The notes under the pieces are model-generated. The model was given only the letters and a program-made list of their open reading frames with translations, was not told where the DNA came from and made no database searches. A program made the translations under genes and the position numbers. A stretch of 50,780 bases of DNA from an uncultured Clostridia bacterium (GTDB lineage: Bacteria; Bacillota; Clostridia; Oscillospirales; Acutalibacteraceae). Where the stretch lies: assembly GCA_937884995.1 (NCBI GenBank), contig CAKZZL010000002.1:1-50780 (forward strand), written 5' to 3'. This document shows positions 16,812 through 24,450 of this stretch, one piece after another (positions within the stretch are counted from its first letter, which is position 1; each line of letters starts with the position of its first letter).

Positions 16812-17518
16812 TGAATTAAATCTTCCTTATTATCGTTATTTAAGTATTCTTCGGGATCAAGGCCTATCACTGAGCATGCATACTCTAATGCCTCATCATG
16901 ATTTAATGGAATATATATTTCAGTTCTCTTTCCTCCTATATACTCACATCTGCCGCAGTTTTGTCCCAGATCCTCATCTGCCCATTCATGCTTAAAATGA
17001 ATTTTCGGGTAGATTTCAGAAAGTCTTTCAAGGATTGGATGTGGCGGACTCCATGCTGTGTCAAAAATGAGTTCTTCTTCATCTGCATAATTGTGCTCAT
17101 CATCATAACCGCATGCATTCCACTTTGTGCCCCAGTTATTGATATTCCACTCATACCAGGTAGGCCATCCGTATTTTTCAGTATTTCTTATGGCCTGGCG
17201 TCCGAGTATCCAGTCCCCTTTGTATATATTCTTATGTTCGTTTAAGTAGACAGTCTCTGCTGCTATAGGTATTGCAAATGCGCTAAGGTCCTCTATATTG
17301 TTCTTCTTTGAATATTCATCCATGAAATCAATATATTCCTTCATACCTCTGTAGGTGCCCGATCCTGCCTCGATATCCAGATCAACAGGTCTTGGCACAA
17401 GCTTAGAAAAATCAATACTGCCTTTGCCGATGACATCATTTTTTATGCTCTCAAGCATATCATCTATCTGTGACTGACTTCCACTGTAGTAAATCTTATT
17501 TGTTACGTAATTCGGCAC
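16808..17518 (-). CDS. YubB / Api92-like ferredoxin-fold protein (DUF1281)
   Basis: A 236-residue protein. It begins MPNYVTNKIYYSGS, and later has NTEKYGWPTWYEWNINNWGT followed by KWNACGYDD and FDTAWSPPHPI, the hallmark stretches of the Api92/YubB group found on plasmids, phages and conjugative elements. The function of the family is unknown; some members belong to leading-region genes expressed early after transfer. The start ATG at 17518 follows TATAGGAGG. It overlaps the next gene by 4 bases. Confidence 0.88.
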   Translation of the reverse strand: MPNYVTNKIYYSGSQSQIDDMLESIKNDVIGKGSIDFSKLVPRPVDLDIEAGSGTYRGMKEYIDFMDEYSKKNNIEDLSAFAIPIAAETVYLNEHKNIYKGDWILGRQAIRNTEKYGWPTWYEWNINNWGTKWNACGYDDEHNYADEEELIFDTAWSPPHPILERLSEIYPKIHFKHEWADEDLGQNCGRCEYIGGKRTEIYIPLNHDEALEYACSVIGLDPEEYLNNDNKEDLIQ

Positions 17519-17527
17519 TTTTTCCTC

Positions 17528-17836
17528 CTATAAAGCTAATTTCGGTCCGCAATTATTCTCATTTTGCGACTGCTGACTTTCTCTTCTTTCCTCTTCAATT
17601 TCTTCACTCGTTAGTTTTCTGAAACTGTCCTCACCCGGAATAAGTCCCAGACTGCGACCATTGTCAAATTTGCAATGAACGGTCCCGATATCGTCCACAT
17701 ACTGGACACTGGCCCTTGTTCCGGCCTCTATGGGGTGCGGATCATCGCCCATCATAATAAGCTCAATTCTTGTTCCTTCCGGATATTTTTGTCTGTATGA
17801 CGTGGACATCATTGCCAGTCTTTGCCATTCGTTCAA
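17528..17836 (-). CDS. DUF4314 domain protein
   Basis: A 102-residue protein matching DUF4314: GDDPHPIEAGTRASVQYVDD, then VHCKFDNGRSLGLIPGEDSF. These residues form a small beta barrel typical of a domain that recurs on Clostridia conjugative elements, role unknown. The start is probably the TTG at 17836, with AAGGGGAT upstream; the first in-frame ATG lies 8 codons later without a ribosome site. This is the first gene of the leftward block, so its promoter should lie in the gap that begins at 17837. Confidence 0.85.
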   Translation of the reverse strand: MNEWQRLAMMSTSYRQKYPEGTRIELIMMGDDPHPIEAGTRASVQYVDDIGTVHCKFDNGRSLGLIPGEDSFRKLTSEEIEEERRESQQSQNENNCGPKLAL

Positions 17837-18268
17837 TTACACATCCCCTTATCATTAATTTGTATAAAGGATATAGGGTCACTCCAAACCGACTAATGAG
17901 TGTCATATATGCACATGCATATCCTTTCGGCTGTCACAACTACTTGATGTATCCACGTATTGCCCTTATGGCCTGCAAAATTCAGTTTAAGTTATTTTGT
18001 CCGTGCTCCCGGTTTATCGCTCTTCCTTTCGGTATCATGGCGCCCGACGCCGGCGGCTCTTGCAATACGTTTCATCCCTATATCCCTTTATTAAATTTTC
18101 GAAGAAAATTTTCCTCTCAATTGGTAGATATCCCGGAAGTTATTTTTACAAAAAGAAAAGCAAGAATTTTAAATATCGTCTAAATTTTTCAGCTAGTTCG
18201 TTGAAAGAACAATATTTTTTTGATTGGCTTTGGCAACATAGACAGGGCTGCATAAATGCTCATTTTTG
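17837..18268. other. Intergenic gap upstream of the transfer block
   Basis: About 430 bases without a convincing gene. It holds the first copy of a 46-bp repeat (17965-18010) and a G+C-rich patch near 18040-18062. A weak leftward promoter candidate (TTGGAG, 17 bases, TACAAA on the minus strand) lies near 17855-17890. An open plus-strand frame crosses it but runs into the DUF4314 gene antisense and has no ribosome site. An origin of transfer could lie here, but I could not identify one. Confidence 0.4.
17965..18010 (+). repeat. 46-bp imperfect direct repeat, copy 1
   Basis: Matches 18930-18975 without gaps at 40 of 46 positions; the last 18 bases (TTATTTTGTCCGTGCTCC) are identical. The two copies flank the toxin-antitoxin pair. 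Confidence 0.85.
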
Positions 18269-18297
18269 TTGACATTATAGTATAATTATAGTAAAAT
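18269..18297 (+). promoter_or_regulatory. Sigma-A promoter of the toxin-antitoxin operon
   Basis: TTGACA at 18269-18274 and TAAAAT at 18292-18297 with a 17-base spacer. ATAGTA and TACTAT arms around 18289-18317 form an inverted repeat that could be the autorepression operator of the antitoxin-toxin complex. Confidence 0.75.
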
Positions 18298-18328
18298 ATT
18301 ATTAGAAAAATACTATGGAGATGATACT

Positions 18329-18595
18329 ATGATAATTAAACCCAGTGCAGTAATTCGTCAAAATTATAACGAGTTTTCGAAGCTCTGCAAAACAACAGGT
18401 GAACCTGTTTACCTTACCAAAAACGGCGAGGGTGATCTTGTTGTTATGGATATTGATGCCTTTGAAAAAAGAGAAAAGATGCTTCAGCTTCGTGAGAAGC
18501 TTCTTGCTGTTGAGGAGGATAGGATGGGAGGACATGTCGGCCTTTCCGTCAGTGACCTCAATGAGGAACTTAAAAGGATTATAACTGAGGTATAA
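18329..18595 (+). CDS. Phd/YefM-family antitoxin
   Basis: An 88-residue protein. MIIKPSAVIRQNYNEFSKLCKTTGEPVYLTKNGEGDLVVMDIDAFE, read across its parts, is the standard Phd/YefM N-terminal DNA-binding domain. The C-terminal helix region (residues 48-88) would wrap the toxin. GGAGATGAT precedes the ATG. The antitoxin normally represses its own promoter and neutralises the toxin encoded 3 bases downstream. Such pairs stabilise mobile DNA, which fits the position at the edge of the transfer block. Confidence 0.93.
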   Translation: MIIKPSAVIRQNYNEFSKLCKTTGEPVYLTKNGEGDLVVMDIDAFEKREKMLQLREKLLAVEEDRMGGHVGLSVSDLNEELKRIITEV

Positions 18596-18598
18596 TAA

Positions 18599-18910
18599 AT
18601 GGGGAAATATAAGGTAATCATATCTCAGAAGGCTGTAAATATGCTCAAGGAACACATCCTGTTTTTAGCACAAGTAGATAAAAATGCGGCCGAAAAAACA
18701 AGAGTGAAACTTATATCTGCGTTTACTTCTCTTGAGGAGATGCCGAACCGTTATCCACTTTTCAATGCTCCATATATACCGAAAAACAGATATCGTAAAA
18801 TGTATGTTGAAAATTGGTATCTTGTTCTCTATCAAGTCAAAGAAAGCATTGTCTATGTAGATTATGTAGTTGACTGCAGAAGAGATTATCAATGGCTACA
18901 AAAAGACTGA
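18599..18910 (+). CDS. RelE/ParE-family toxin
   Basis: A 103-residue protein. MGKYKVIISQKAVNMLKEHILFLAQ, the central FTSLEEMPNRYPLF, and KMYVENWYLVLYQVKESIVYVDYVVDCRRDYQWL fit the RelE/ParE fold; RRDYQWL is a typical end. RelE members cut mRNA in the ribosome and ParE members poison gyrase; the sequence alone does not decide which. It begins 3 bases after the antitoxin stop, so the two are one operon. The length is normal and the reading frame intact. Confidence 0.92.
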   Translation: MGKYKVIISQKAVNMLKEHILFLAQVDKNAAEKTRVKLISAFTSLEEMPNRYPLFNAPYIPKNRYRKMYVENWYLVLYQVKESIVYVDYVVDCRRDYQWLQKD

Positions 18911-18929
18911 CTGTTCGTACAATCTTACA

Positions 18930-18975
18930 CTTATAGCCAGCAAAATTCGCTTCAAATTATTTTGTCCGTGCTCCC
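18930..18975 (+). repeat. 46-bp imperfect direct repeat, copy 2
   Basis: Second copy of the repeat at 17965-18010, in the same orientation, 19 bases after the toxin gene. The copies start 965 bases apart and enclose the toxin-antitoxin operon and its promoter. Confidence 0.85.
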
Positions 18976-19020
18976 CGATGCCGGAAAAAAAGTTCAAATT
19001 AAGGATATATAAATAAAATT

Positions 19021-19043
19021 GAGCCATGACTGATTCATGGCTC
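19021..19043 (-). terminator. Hairpin terminator, minus strand
   Basis: GAGCCATGA and TCATGGCTC form a perfect 9-bp stem around CTGAT. On the minus strand it is followed by AATTTTATTTATAT, so it probably ends a short leftward transcript from the small ORF near 19194. On the plus strand it may also help stop toxin-operon transcripts. Confidence 0.7.
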
Positions 19044-19122
19044 AAAATATATCTTAATTTTCTTATTACCAATAGTGTCTATACGGATACGGATGTTCAG
19101 GCTGGCTTTTTTTCTTCTGATT

Positions 19123-19194
19123 TCATTCACTCTTTGTTGTATATACTTTCCAGAGTATATCGCAGCTTGTGTAACGGTTGAAACCGTCAACCAT
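19123..19194 (-). CDS. Possible microprotein (23 residues) or decayed small gene
   Basis: On the minus strand AAAAGGAGGTC, a near-perfect ribosome site, is followed 10 bases later by ATG and a 23-codon frame (MVDGFNRYTSC...) ending at TGA. The same frame after the stop continues to KKKSQPEHPYPYRHYW and TAA. The neighbouring frame runs open through the region as SSWLTVSTVTQAAIYSGKY, leading into a poly-A run. This suggests either a true tiny gene or a frameshifted one. A terminator hairpin follows at 19021-19043, so a short transcription unit is plausible. No function is assigned. Confidence 0.35.
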   Translation of the reverse strand: MVDGFNRYTSCDILWKVYTTKSE

Positions 19195-19313
19195 GATGAA
19201 ATGACCTCCTTTTAATATGCCACATATACTTGCAAATAGCTATATATTTGCACACATTAACAAGACTAATACTGAGATATCAAAATGCCCCACAAGCTTT
19301 AGGTGTAGAGGCA

Positions 19314-19349
19314 GAAAAAACCTCCGTCATTTTGCTGACAGAGGTTTTC
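19314..19349 (-). terminator. Rho-independent terminator of the FnIII protein gene
   Basis: On the minus strand AACCTCTGTCA and TGACGGAGGTT pair around GCAAAA with one T-G wobble, followed by a T run. It lies 18 bases past the stop codon of the large secreted protein gene. Confidence 0.88.
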
Positions 19350-19366
19350 TGAGATTTATTTCTACT

Positions 19367-22033
19367 TTACTTTTTACATGTAATAGCTGCAGTATTGTAT
19401 GTGCTCATATAACTTCCGTTATATGCTCTTACTGCATATGTGTACTTAGTGCCGCTCTTAGCTGTCTTGTCTACATATGTAAGAGATGTGGTTGTTCCTA
19501 TCTTTGAATAAGAACCTGAACCTGTCTTACGGTATACATAATAGCCTTTAGCTCCTGCAACTTTTGTAATTGTTACTTTTACTCCCGAAGAGCTGTTTGC
19601 AAGCTTAAATGTCGGATTTGCAAGTCTTACAATAGCTTTTCCTGCATAAGCACTCATTACACTTCCGTTATATGCTCTTACTGTATATGTATAAGATGTC
19701 CCTGCTTTTGCAGTTTTATCTACATATGTAAGAGATGTGGTTGTTCCTATCTTTGAATAAGAACCTGATCCTGTCTTACGATATACATAATACCCTTTAG
19801 CTCCAGCTACCTTTGTAATTGTAACTTTAACGCCTTCTTTTGTATTAGCGAGAGCAAAAGCAGGATTTGTAAGTCTTGTAATTGATTTTCCTGCATAAGA
19901 GCTCATTACACTACCGTTGTATGCTCTTACGGTGTATGTGTAAGCAGTTCCTGCTTTTGCAGTTTTGTCTACATATGTAAGGGATGTGGTTGTTCCTATC
20001 TTTGAATAAGAACCTGATCCTGTCTTACGGTATACATAATATCCTTTAGCGCCTGCAGTCTTAGTAATTGTAACCTTAACTCCGTCTGCTGTGTTTGCAA
20101 GAGTAAATGCAGGATTTTCAAGTCTTAGAAGGCTTACACCTGTATAGTCACTGCGAATAAGAGTGCTTCCGTTATAGTTATATCCTCTTACTGCATATGT
20201 ATATGTCTTGCCTGAAACTGCATCCGCATCAGTATAAGTGAGGGTTGTGGCATTTTTTATAGTTGCTATTTTCTCATATCCGCTTCCGTCATTTCTGTAT
20301 ACGATATATCCTGCAGCGCCAGCCATGGAAGACCATGCAATTTTAACACCAGCTGTTGTGTTTGTAACTGTCGGTTTAGAAGAATCAATATAATATGTTA
20401 TGTCCGTTCTTTCCCCACAAACACTACAGTGTCTTGATTTTTCACCCATTGTTGTACCAGATGGCTTTTTGTCGATTACAATGTCACCGAAATTGTGTAC
20501 ATGAGCATTGTTGCTGCCTGTGTATGTGAACTTGCCGGAATCCAGATAATAGTTATACAGACCATCGGTAACCACTTCATAGTAGGTTCCTTCCAATGTA
20601 TCAGGGTCAATATCACTGGCCTCACCTAACAGATAATAACATATACCTCCTACGACTGCTGTATAATTTTCATCTATAAGATATGCATGCTCTTCATAGT
20701 TCCCGCTAACACTGTTGTAAGTGTGGCCTTTAACATATTTGTTATTATCTTCATCAAGAAAAACCAGATAACCTCCGTATGAGAAAGTCGGTGAATACAA
20801 TGATGTTTCTTCCTGAGCATAAACTATTGACCATTCATCACTGTTATCAAATGCTTCCCTGGTCATTTCAACATGAGTATAGCTTTCGTCTTCGATATTG
20901 CATTCATGCTCATCATCATAAACGAAACGGCTTATCTCTACATATTCTGTAGTGATGTTATTTGAGGTCATTGTATATTTGGAATATCCGTAAAGGCCTT
21001 CAGTGTCAGAGGCAGATTTTACCATATTTTTCCCATAGGATGTGTTGGTCCCGAAGCAGGAGTCATCCTTGTAATAAAGGATGGCAGGATTATCTGTCAG
21101 TGTCAGCACATATCCGTATTCATCTTGATTATTCCATTCTTCCTCTGTGAATTCAAGCTCGCCCCAGCTGTTGACTCTGGGATCATCAACGAAATAATCA
21201 CTGTCTTTAATGTATCCGTCATATCTTTCCAGATATACATATTTAGTGACCCAATATAGTGTTTCGTCCTCATTGTCCCTATAGCCGTAGGTTATAACAT
21301 AAATGCCATCGGGGTCTGAACTTGAATAGCCGAGACTGCCTATTGGATATGCGCTTTTTCCTGTTGCATAAATTACATCAGCTTGATCATAAGTATAATA
21401 TGTATATGGAGGTTTTATTATAGTTTCTTCCTGGCTGTTTTCAAAATAGAAAGCTTCATCTACACTGCTTGCAGTGGATCCTAGAGTCATTACGGCATAA
21501 GGATCTCCGTAAAGAATGACATTAACGTCGCCTTCAATGCTCAGTCTTGCCTGTGTGCCCTCGCCGTACATTATTATGGCACTTTCCATTTCTTTGTCAG
21601 CATTAACCGTAAGTGTGCGGTATCCCGTTATCGTAAGGTTGCCGTCGTATGAATCGCCGTAAACAACTATTCCCTGGAACTCGCAGTCACTGTCTACCCT
21701 TATCTTAAAGTCATCACCCATCATATTTGCCTCGATTATAAGGTCTTCTGTGTAGGCATCCTCATCAGGAGACAGTGTGAGTATATTGGTGCCCAGATCA
21801 TAGCTTATACCCGGGAAAACATCCTCATAGGCAGTATTGTTTTTAAAGAACGTATATACGACTTCATCTCCGCTTTCATTATAGCCATAGATTCTCAGGT
21901 AAGCTAAGTAAAATTCTTCATCATCATCAATTACAAAAGGTGTTGTGCAGGGACCGTTTTCTGCAAATGCAGCAAGCGGAATTATCCCTATTATCATTAC
22001 AAAAGACAAAATAATTGCCAAAAACTTTTTCAT
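19367..22033 (-). CDS. Large secreted protein with four fibronectin type III-like repeats
   Basis: An 888-residue exported protein. Signal peptide residues 1-24 end at AAFAENG. Residues 25-200 are beta-rich and acidic, 200-530 are tyrosine- and aspartate-rich with repeated short strands, and 530-560 contain HNFGDIVID...CSVCGERT, the short zinc-knuckle-like motif common in Lachnospiraceae secreted proteins. Four FnIII-like domains end the protein, at about 557-637, 638-720, 721-803 and 804-888; the last three are almost identical in sequence (GAKGYYVYRKTGSGSYSKIG). There is no sortase motif or C-terminal membrane span, so it is released or held non-covalently. Binding to a carbohydrate or host surface is a reasonable guess only. 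Confidence 0.85.
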   Translation of the reverse strand: MKKFLAIILSFVMIIGIIPLAAFAENGPCTTPFVIDDDEEFYLAYLRIYGYNESGDEVVYTFFKNNTAYEDVFPGISYDLGTNILTLSPDEDAYTEDLIIEANMMGDDFKIRVDSDCEFQGIVVYGDSYDGNLTITGYRTLTVNADKEMESAIIMYGEGTQARLSIEGDVNVILYGDPYAVMTLGSTASSVDEAFYFENSQEETIIKPPYTYYTYDQADVIYATGKSAYPIGSLGYSSSDPDGIYVITYGYRDNEDETLYWVTKYVYLERYDGYIKDSDYFVDDPRVNSWGELEFTEEEWNNQDEYGYVLTLTDNPAILYYKDDSCFGTNTSYGKNMVKSASDTEGLYGYSKYTMTSNNITTEYVEISRFVYDDEHECNIEDESYTHVEMTREAFDNSDEWSIVYAQEETSLYSPTFSYGGYLVFLDEDNNKYVKGHTYNSVSGNYEEHAYLIDENYTAVVGGICYYLLGEASDIDPDTLEGTYYEVVTDGLYNYYLDSGKFTYTGSNNAHVHNFGDIVIDKKPSGTTMGEKSRHCSVCGERTDITYYIDSSKPTVTNTTAGVKIAWSSMAGAAGYIVYRNDGSGYEKIATIKNATTLTYTDADAVSGKTYTYAVRGYNYNGSTLIRSDYTGVSLLRLENPAFTLANTADGVKVTITKTAGAKGYYVYRKTGSGSYSKIGTTTSLTYVDKTAKAGTAYTYTVRAYNGSVMSSYAGKSITRLTNPAFALANTKEGVKVTITKVAGAKGYYVYRKTGSGSYSKIGTTTSLTYVDKTAKAGTSYTYTVRAYNGSVMSAYAGKAIVRLANPTFKLANSSSGVKVTITKVAGAKGYYVYRKTGSGSYSKIGTTTSLTYVDKTAKSGTKYTYAVRAYNGSYMSTYNTAAITCKK
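19370..20122 (-). repeat. Three tandem 249-bp coding repeats
   Basis: Units at about 19370-19624, 19625-19873 and 19874-20122 encode the last three FnIII-like domains. Matching landmarks (the tacatatgtaag segment) recur exactly 249 bases apart at 19471, 19720 and 19969. Near-identity at DNA level points to recent duplication or continuing recombination that could change copy number. Confidence 0.88.
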
Positions 22034-22181
22034 AAAAAAATCCCCCCTTTTTTTTTGATTATATCATTGCGAATATTCACTGGTAAACGAAATTTCATAT
22101 AATGCAATGACAAATTTGAAATTTTTATCAATCCCATGTAGTATATAGTATATAATGATATAATGTGAATGAAGGGGGCAT

Positions 22182-23519
22182 ATGATTATGTTATCCGAAA
22201 CTATTGATAAATATCTGAAAATCTGCAATTGCAACGGTAAGGAGCTGTCGGAAAAGAGTGGAATCAGCCGTTCAAATATAAGCAGAATGAAAAATAACCC
22301 GGAGTTTTCCATCACCGAAAGTCAGGCTCGGGCCTTGGCAAAGGCCTTTTGTTCCATGAATGAAGAACTTGATTTTTCAAATCTATACTCCGAACTTACG
22401 GAGAGCAACAAGAATCTTTCATATACCTATGAAACATTTGTGCAGAATTTAAATGACCTAATGAAAGACCTGGACATAAATGCAGCTGAACTCGCAAGGG
22501 ATATCAAATATGACCCGTCTTATCTTTCAAGAATAAGGACAGGAAAAAGAAAACCCTCCGATATAGGAGGATTGTCACTTAAAATTGAGAATTTTGTCAG
22601 AAAAAGGTGCAGGGAAAGCGAATATTCCGCCTTTACCGATGAAAACGGCAGTATATCCGGATGGCTGACAGTAAAAAAAACAGATAATCGGAACTATACA
22701 TATGACTTTATAAAGAAGATTGATGATTTCAATTTGGATGAATACATCAAAACAATTCATTTTGATGAGATTAACATAAAGGAACTGCCCTTTAATTTCC
22801 CCGGAAGCAAAAAGTATTCCGGATTAGATGAAATAAAAAAGGCAGAACTTGATTTTTTCAAGGCTGCTGTACTTTCAAAAGATACTTCCAAAGTTTTTAT
22901 GCACAGTGAAATGCCTATGGAAAAAATGTCTGAAGACCATGACTTTGATAAAAAATGGATGATGGGTCTCGCCCTTATGATAAAGAAAGGTGTCAAAATT
23001 GATATAATCCATCACCTTGACAGACCTTGGAAGGAACTTATGTTAGGCCTTGAAGCCTGGATTCCCATATATATGACCGGACTTGTAAGTCCATATTATA
23101 TAAAAGAATGGCAGCCGGGACTCTTTTCACATCTCAATTATTCTTCTGACGTTTGTGCGCTGAAAGGCGAGTGTCTTCGCGACAGGCAGGACACATCATT
23201 TTATTATCTGACACGTAACAAAAATGAGGTTGAAAAATGCCGAAAGAATAATGACATCCTCCTCTCTCGTGCAACTCCGCTTATGGAAATATTTTCAGAA
23301 GATGAAAAAGTGGAGAAAATTCTTTCCCAGGAAGGTGAGGAATATTTTGAACCCGGTTCAGTGGGAAACACATTTAAGAATATACGCATAAGAGTATGTG
23401 AAGGTAAATGGGCACTGGTTTCCAAAATCAGCAATCCGCACATTCACTTCCTTATAAGGCACCCCATACTTGTGAGTGCAATAGGAAACTTCGAGCCGCA
23501 ATATTCAGAAACAGATTAA
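22182..23519 (+). CDS. Two-HTH transcriptional regulator with large C-terminal domain
   Basis: A 445-residue protein with two lambda-repressor-like HTH regions. The first is ELSEKSGISRSNISRMKNN (about 20-38) and the second ELARDIKYDPSYLSRIRTGKRKPS (about 100-123). The remaining 300 residues contain KKWMMGLALMIKKGVKIDII, HHLDRPWKELMLGLEAWIPIYMTG and VSPYYIKEW, a conserved unit I have only seen in regulators of this type and which has a weak phospholipase-D-like look. It presumably senses a ligand. The start could be 22182 or, with better spacing from AAGGGGG, the ATG at 22188. It stands alone between two terminators. Confidence 0.75.
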   Translation: MIMLSETIDKYLKICNCNGKELSEKSGISRSNISRMKNNPEFSITESQARALAKAFCSMNEELDFSNLYSELTESNKNLSYTYETFVQNLNDLMKDLDINAAELARDIKYDPSYLSRIRTGKRKPSDIGGLSLKIENFVRKRCRESEYSAFTDENGSISGWLTVKKTDNRNYTYDFIKKIDDFNLDEYIKTIHFDEINIKELPFNFPGSKKYSGLDEIKKAELDFFKAAVLSKDTSKVFMHSEMPMEKMSEDHDFDKKWMMGLALMIKKGVKIDIIHHLDRPWKELMLGLEAWIPIYMTGLVSPYYIKEWQPGLFSHLNYSSDVCALKGECLRDRQDTSFYYLTRNKNEVEKCRKNNDILLSRATPLMEIFSEDEKVEKILSQEGEEYFEPGSVGNTFKNIRIRVCEGKWALVSKISNPHIHFLIRHPILVSAIGNFEPQYSETD

Positions 23520-23571
23520 TTCACTAAAATACAAATCATACCTATATATGACAAATTTCCCCAAAGACACA

Positions 23572-23606
23572 AAAAAGCTCACTTTTTTTAAGTAAGCTTT
23601 TTTATT
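23572..23606 (+). terminator. Rho-independent terminator of the two-HTH regulator gene
   Basis: Arms 23572-23584 and 23590-23602 pair over 13 bases with one mismatch, ending in TTTTTTATTT. It may serve both strands, since the gene fragment on the minus strand ends at 23617. Confidence 0.85.
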
Positions 23607-23616
23607 TCGCCTTATG

Positions 23617-23800
23617 TTATTTTCTTATATTTGAAAGAAGAATTTGTGCATCTTCGTCTGACAACGATATGTTAATTTCCTGACCCGTTCTATCTCTTAT
23701 CTTCACAATAGTATATGTACCGGTGCTTGTATTCTCTATACTTGATATCGACTCAAGATCAACGGATACAACTTGCTCAATTCCGCCCGAATCTGTAATT
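23617..23800 (-). pseudogene. 3' fragment of an unknown leftward gene
   Basis: On the minus strand an intact reading frame of about 60 codons runs from the junction near 23800 to TAA at 23617. It encodes residues such as ITDSGGIEQVVSVDLESIS, then TGTYTIVKIRDRTGQEINI and a final LSDEDAQILLSNIRK. It has no start codon with a ribosome site and continues without break into antisense cstA, so it is the C-terminal remnant of a longer protein. It might be a beta-rich regulatory or PH-like domain; I cannot name the family. Confidence 0.65.
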
Positions 23801-24403
23801 GCTCTTGTCTGGGCAGCAGCAGGTGTTTCTTTCTACGGTACAACACAATTGCTTAATGAAGCGCTTAAAGGCGGAGCTTCAAATGTTGTCTATGAAATTT
23901 CAACGGGTGTTTTGGGAATGTTCGGCGGAATACTTGCAATTGCTGGTGTAATAATATGCCCAATCACTTCCGGAGATACTGCATTTCGCAGTGCAAGGCT
24001 CATATTATCCGAGTCATTTAATCTTGACCAGAAGAAAATAAAAAACAGATTGCTCATAACCATTCCCCTGCTTTCGGTCGGAGGTTTGCTGACATGGTTT
24101 GCAATCACCAACGACAACGGATTTCAGATAATCTGGCGCTATTTCTCATGGAGCAATCAGACACTTGCAATGATTGCATTGTGGGTATCCACTGCTTATC
24201 TTGTTAAAGAAGGAAAATACCGTTTTGCTTCACTTATTACGGGAGTTCCTGCAGCTTTCATGGCAGCCGTCAGCATTACATACATACTCATGGCAGATGA
24301 AGGCTTCGGACTGAGTAGAAACATTTCATATATTATCGGCTTTGTTTCTGCAATTACATTGTTCATATCATATCTCATCATTCAAGTTCGGAAAAAAACT
24401 TAA
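23801..24403 (+). pseudogene. cstA: cstA (carbon starvation / peptide-pyruvate transporter), 5'-truncated
   Basis: The frame from ALVWAAAGVSFYG onwards is the C-terminal 200 residues of CstA. It includes the family hallmark ICPITSGDTAFRSARL, and several membrane helices follow (IPLLSVGGLLTWFAI, TLAMIALWVSTAYLV and others). Full-length CstA is some 480 to 700 residues, so more than half, with the start and promoter, is missing. The first 26 residues of the longer open frame (from 23723) are antisense of the neighbouring gene fragment, not CstA. The remaining frame is intact, which suggests a recent deletion. A terminator follows the stop codon. Confidence 0.88.
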
Positions 24404-24415
24404 TGAATATATGCG

Positions 24416-24448
24416 AACTCTCCACACATTTTTAGTGCGGAGAGTTTT
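24416..24448 (+). terminator. Terminator of the cstA remnant
   Basis: Arms 24416-24427 and 24435-24446 (AACTCTCCACAC / GTGCGGAGAGTT) pair with one mismatch, followed by TTCTTT on the plus strand. It lies between convergent genes. Confidence 0.75.
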
Positions 24449-24450
24449 CT

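Noticed and set aside
17770..18183. A 137-codon plus-strand open frame across the gap upstream of the transfer block
   Set aside because: It begins antisense inside the DUF4314 gene, has no ribosome site, and its composition is not protein-like outside the 46-bp repeat.
19370..20122. Regularly spaced repeats that could suggest a CRISPR array
   Set aside because: The units are 249 bp with no spacers, and they encode protein domains in a continuous frame.
23723..23800. The first 26 codons of the longer cstA frame as a true N-terminus
   Set aside because: They are antisense to an independent coding fragment and do not resemble CstA or a signal or membrane segment.
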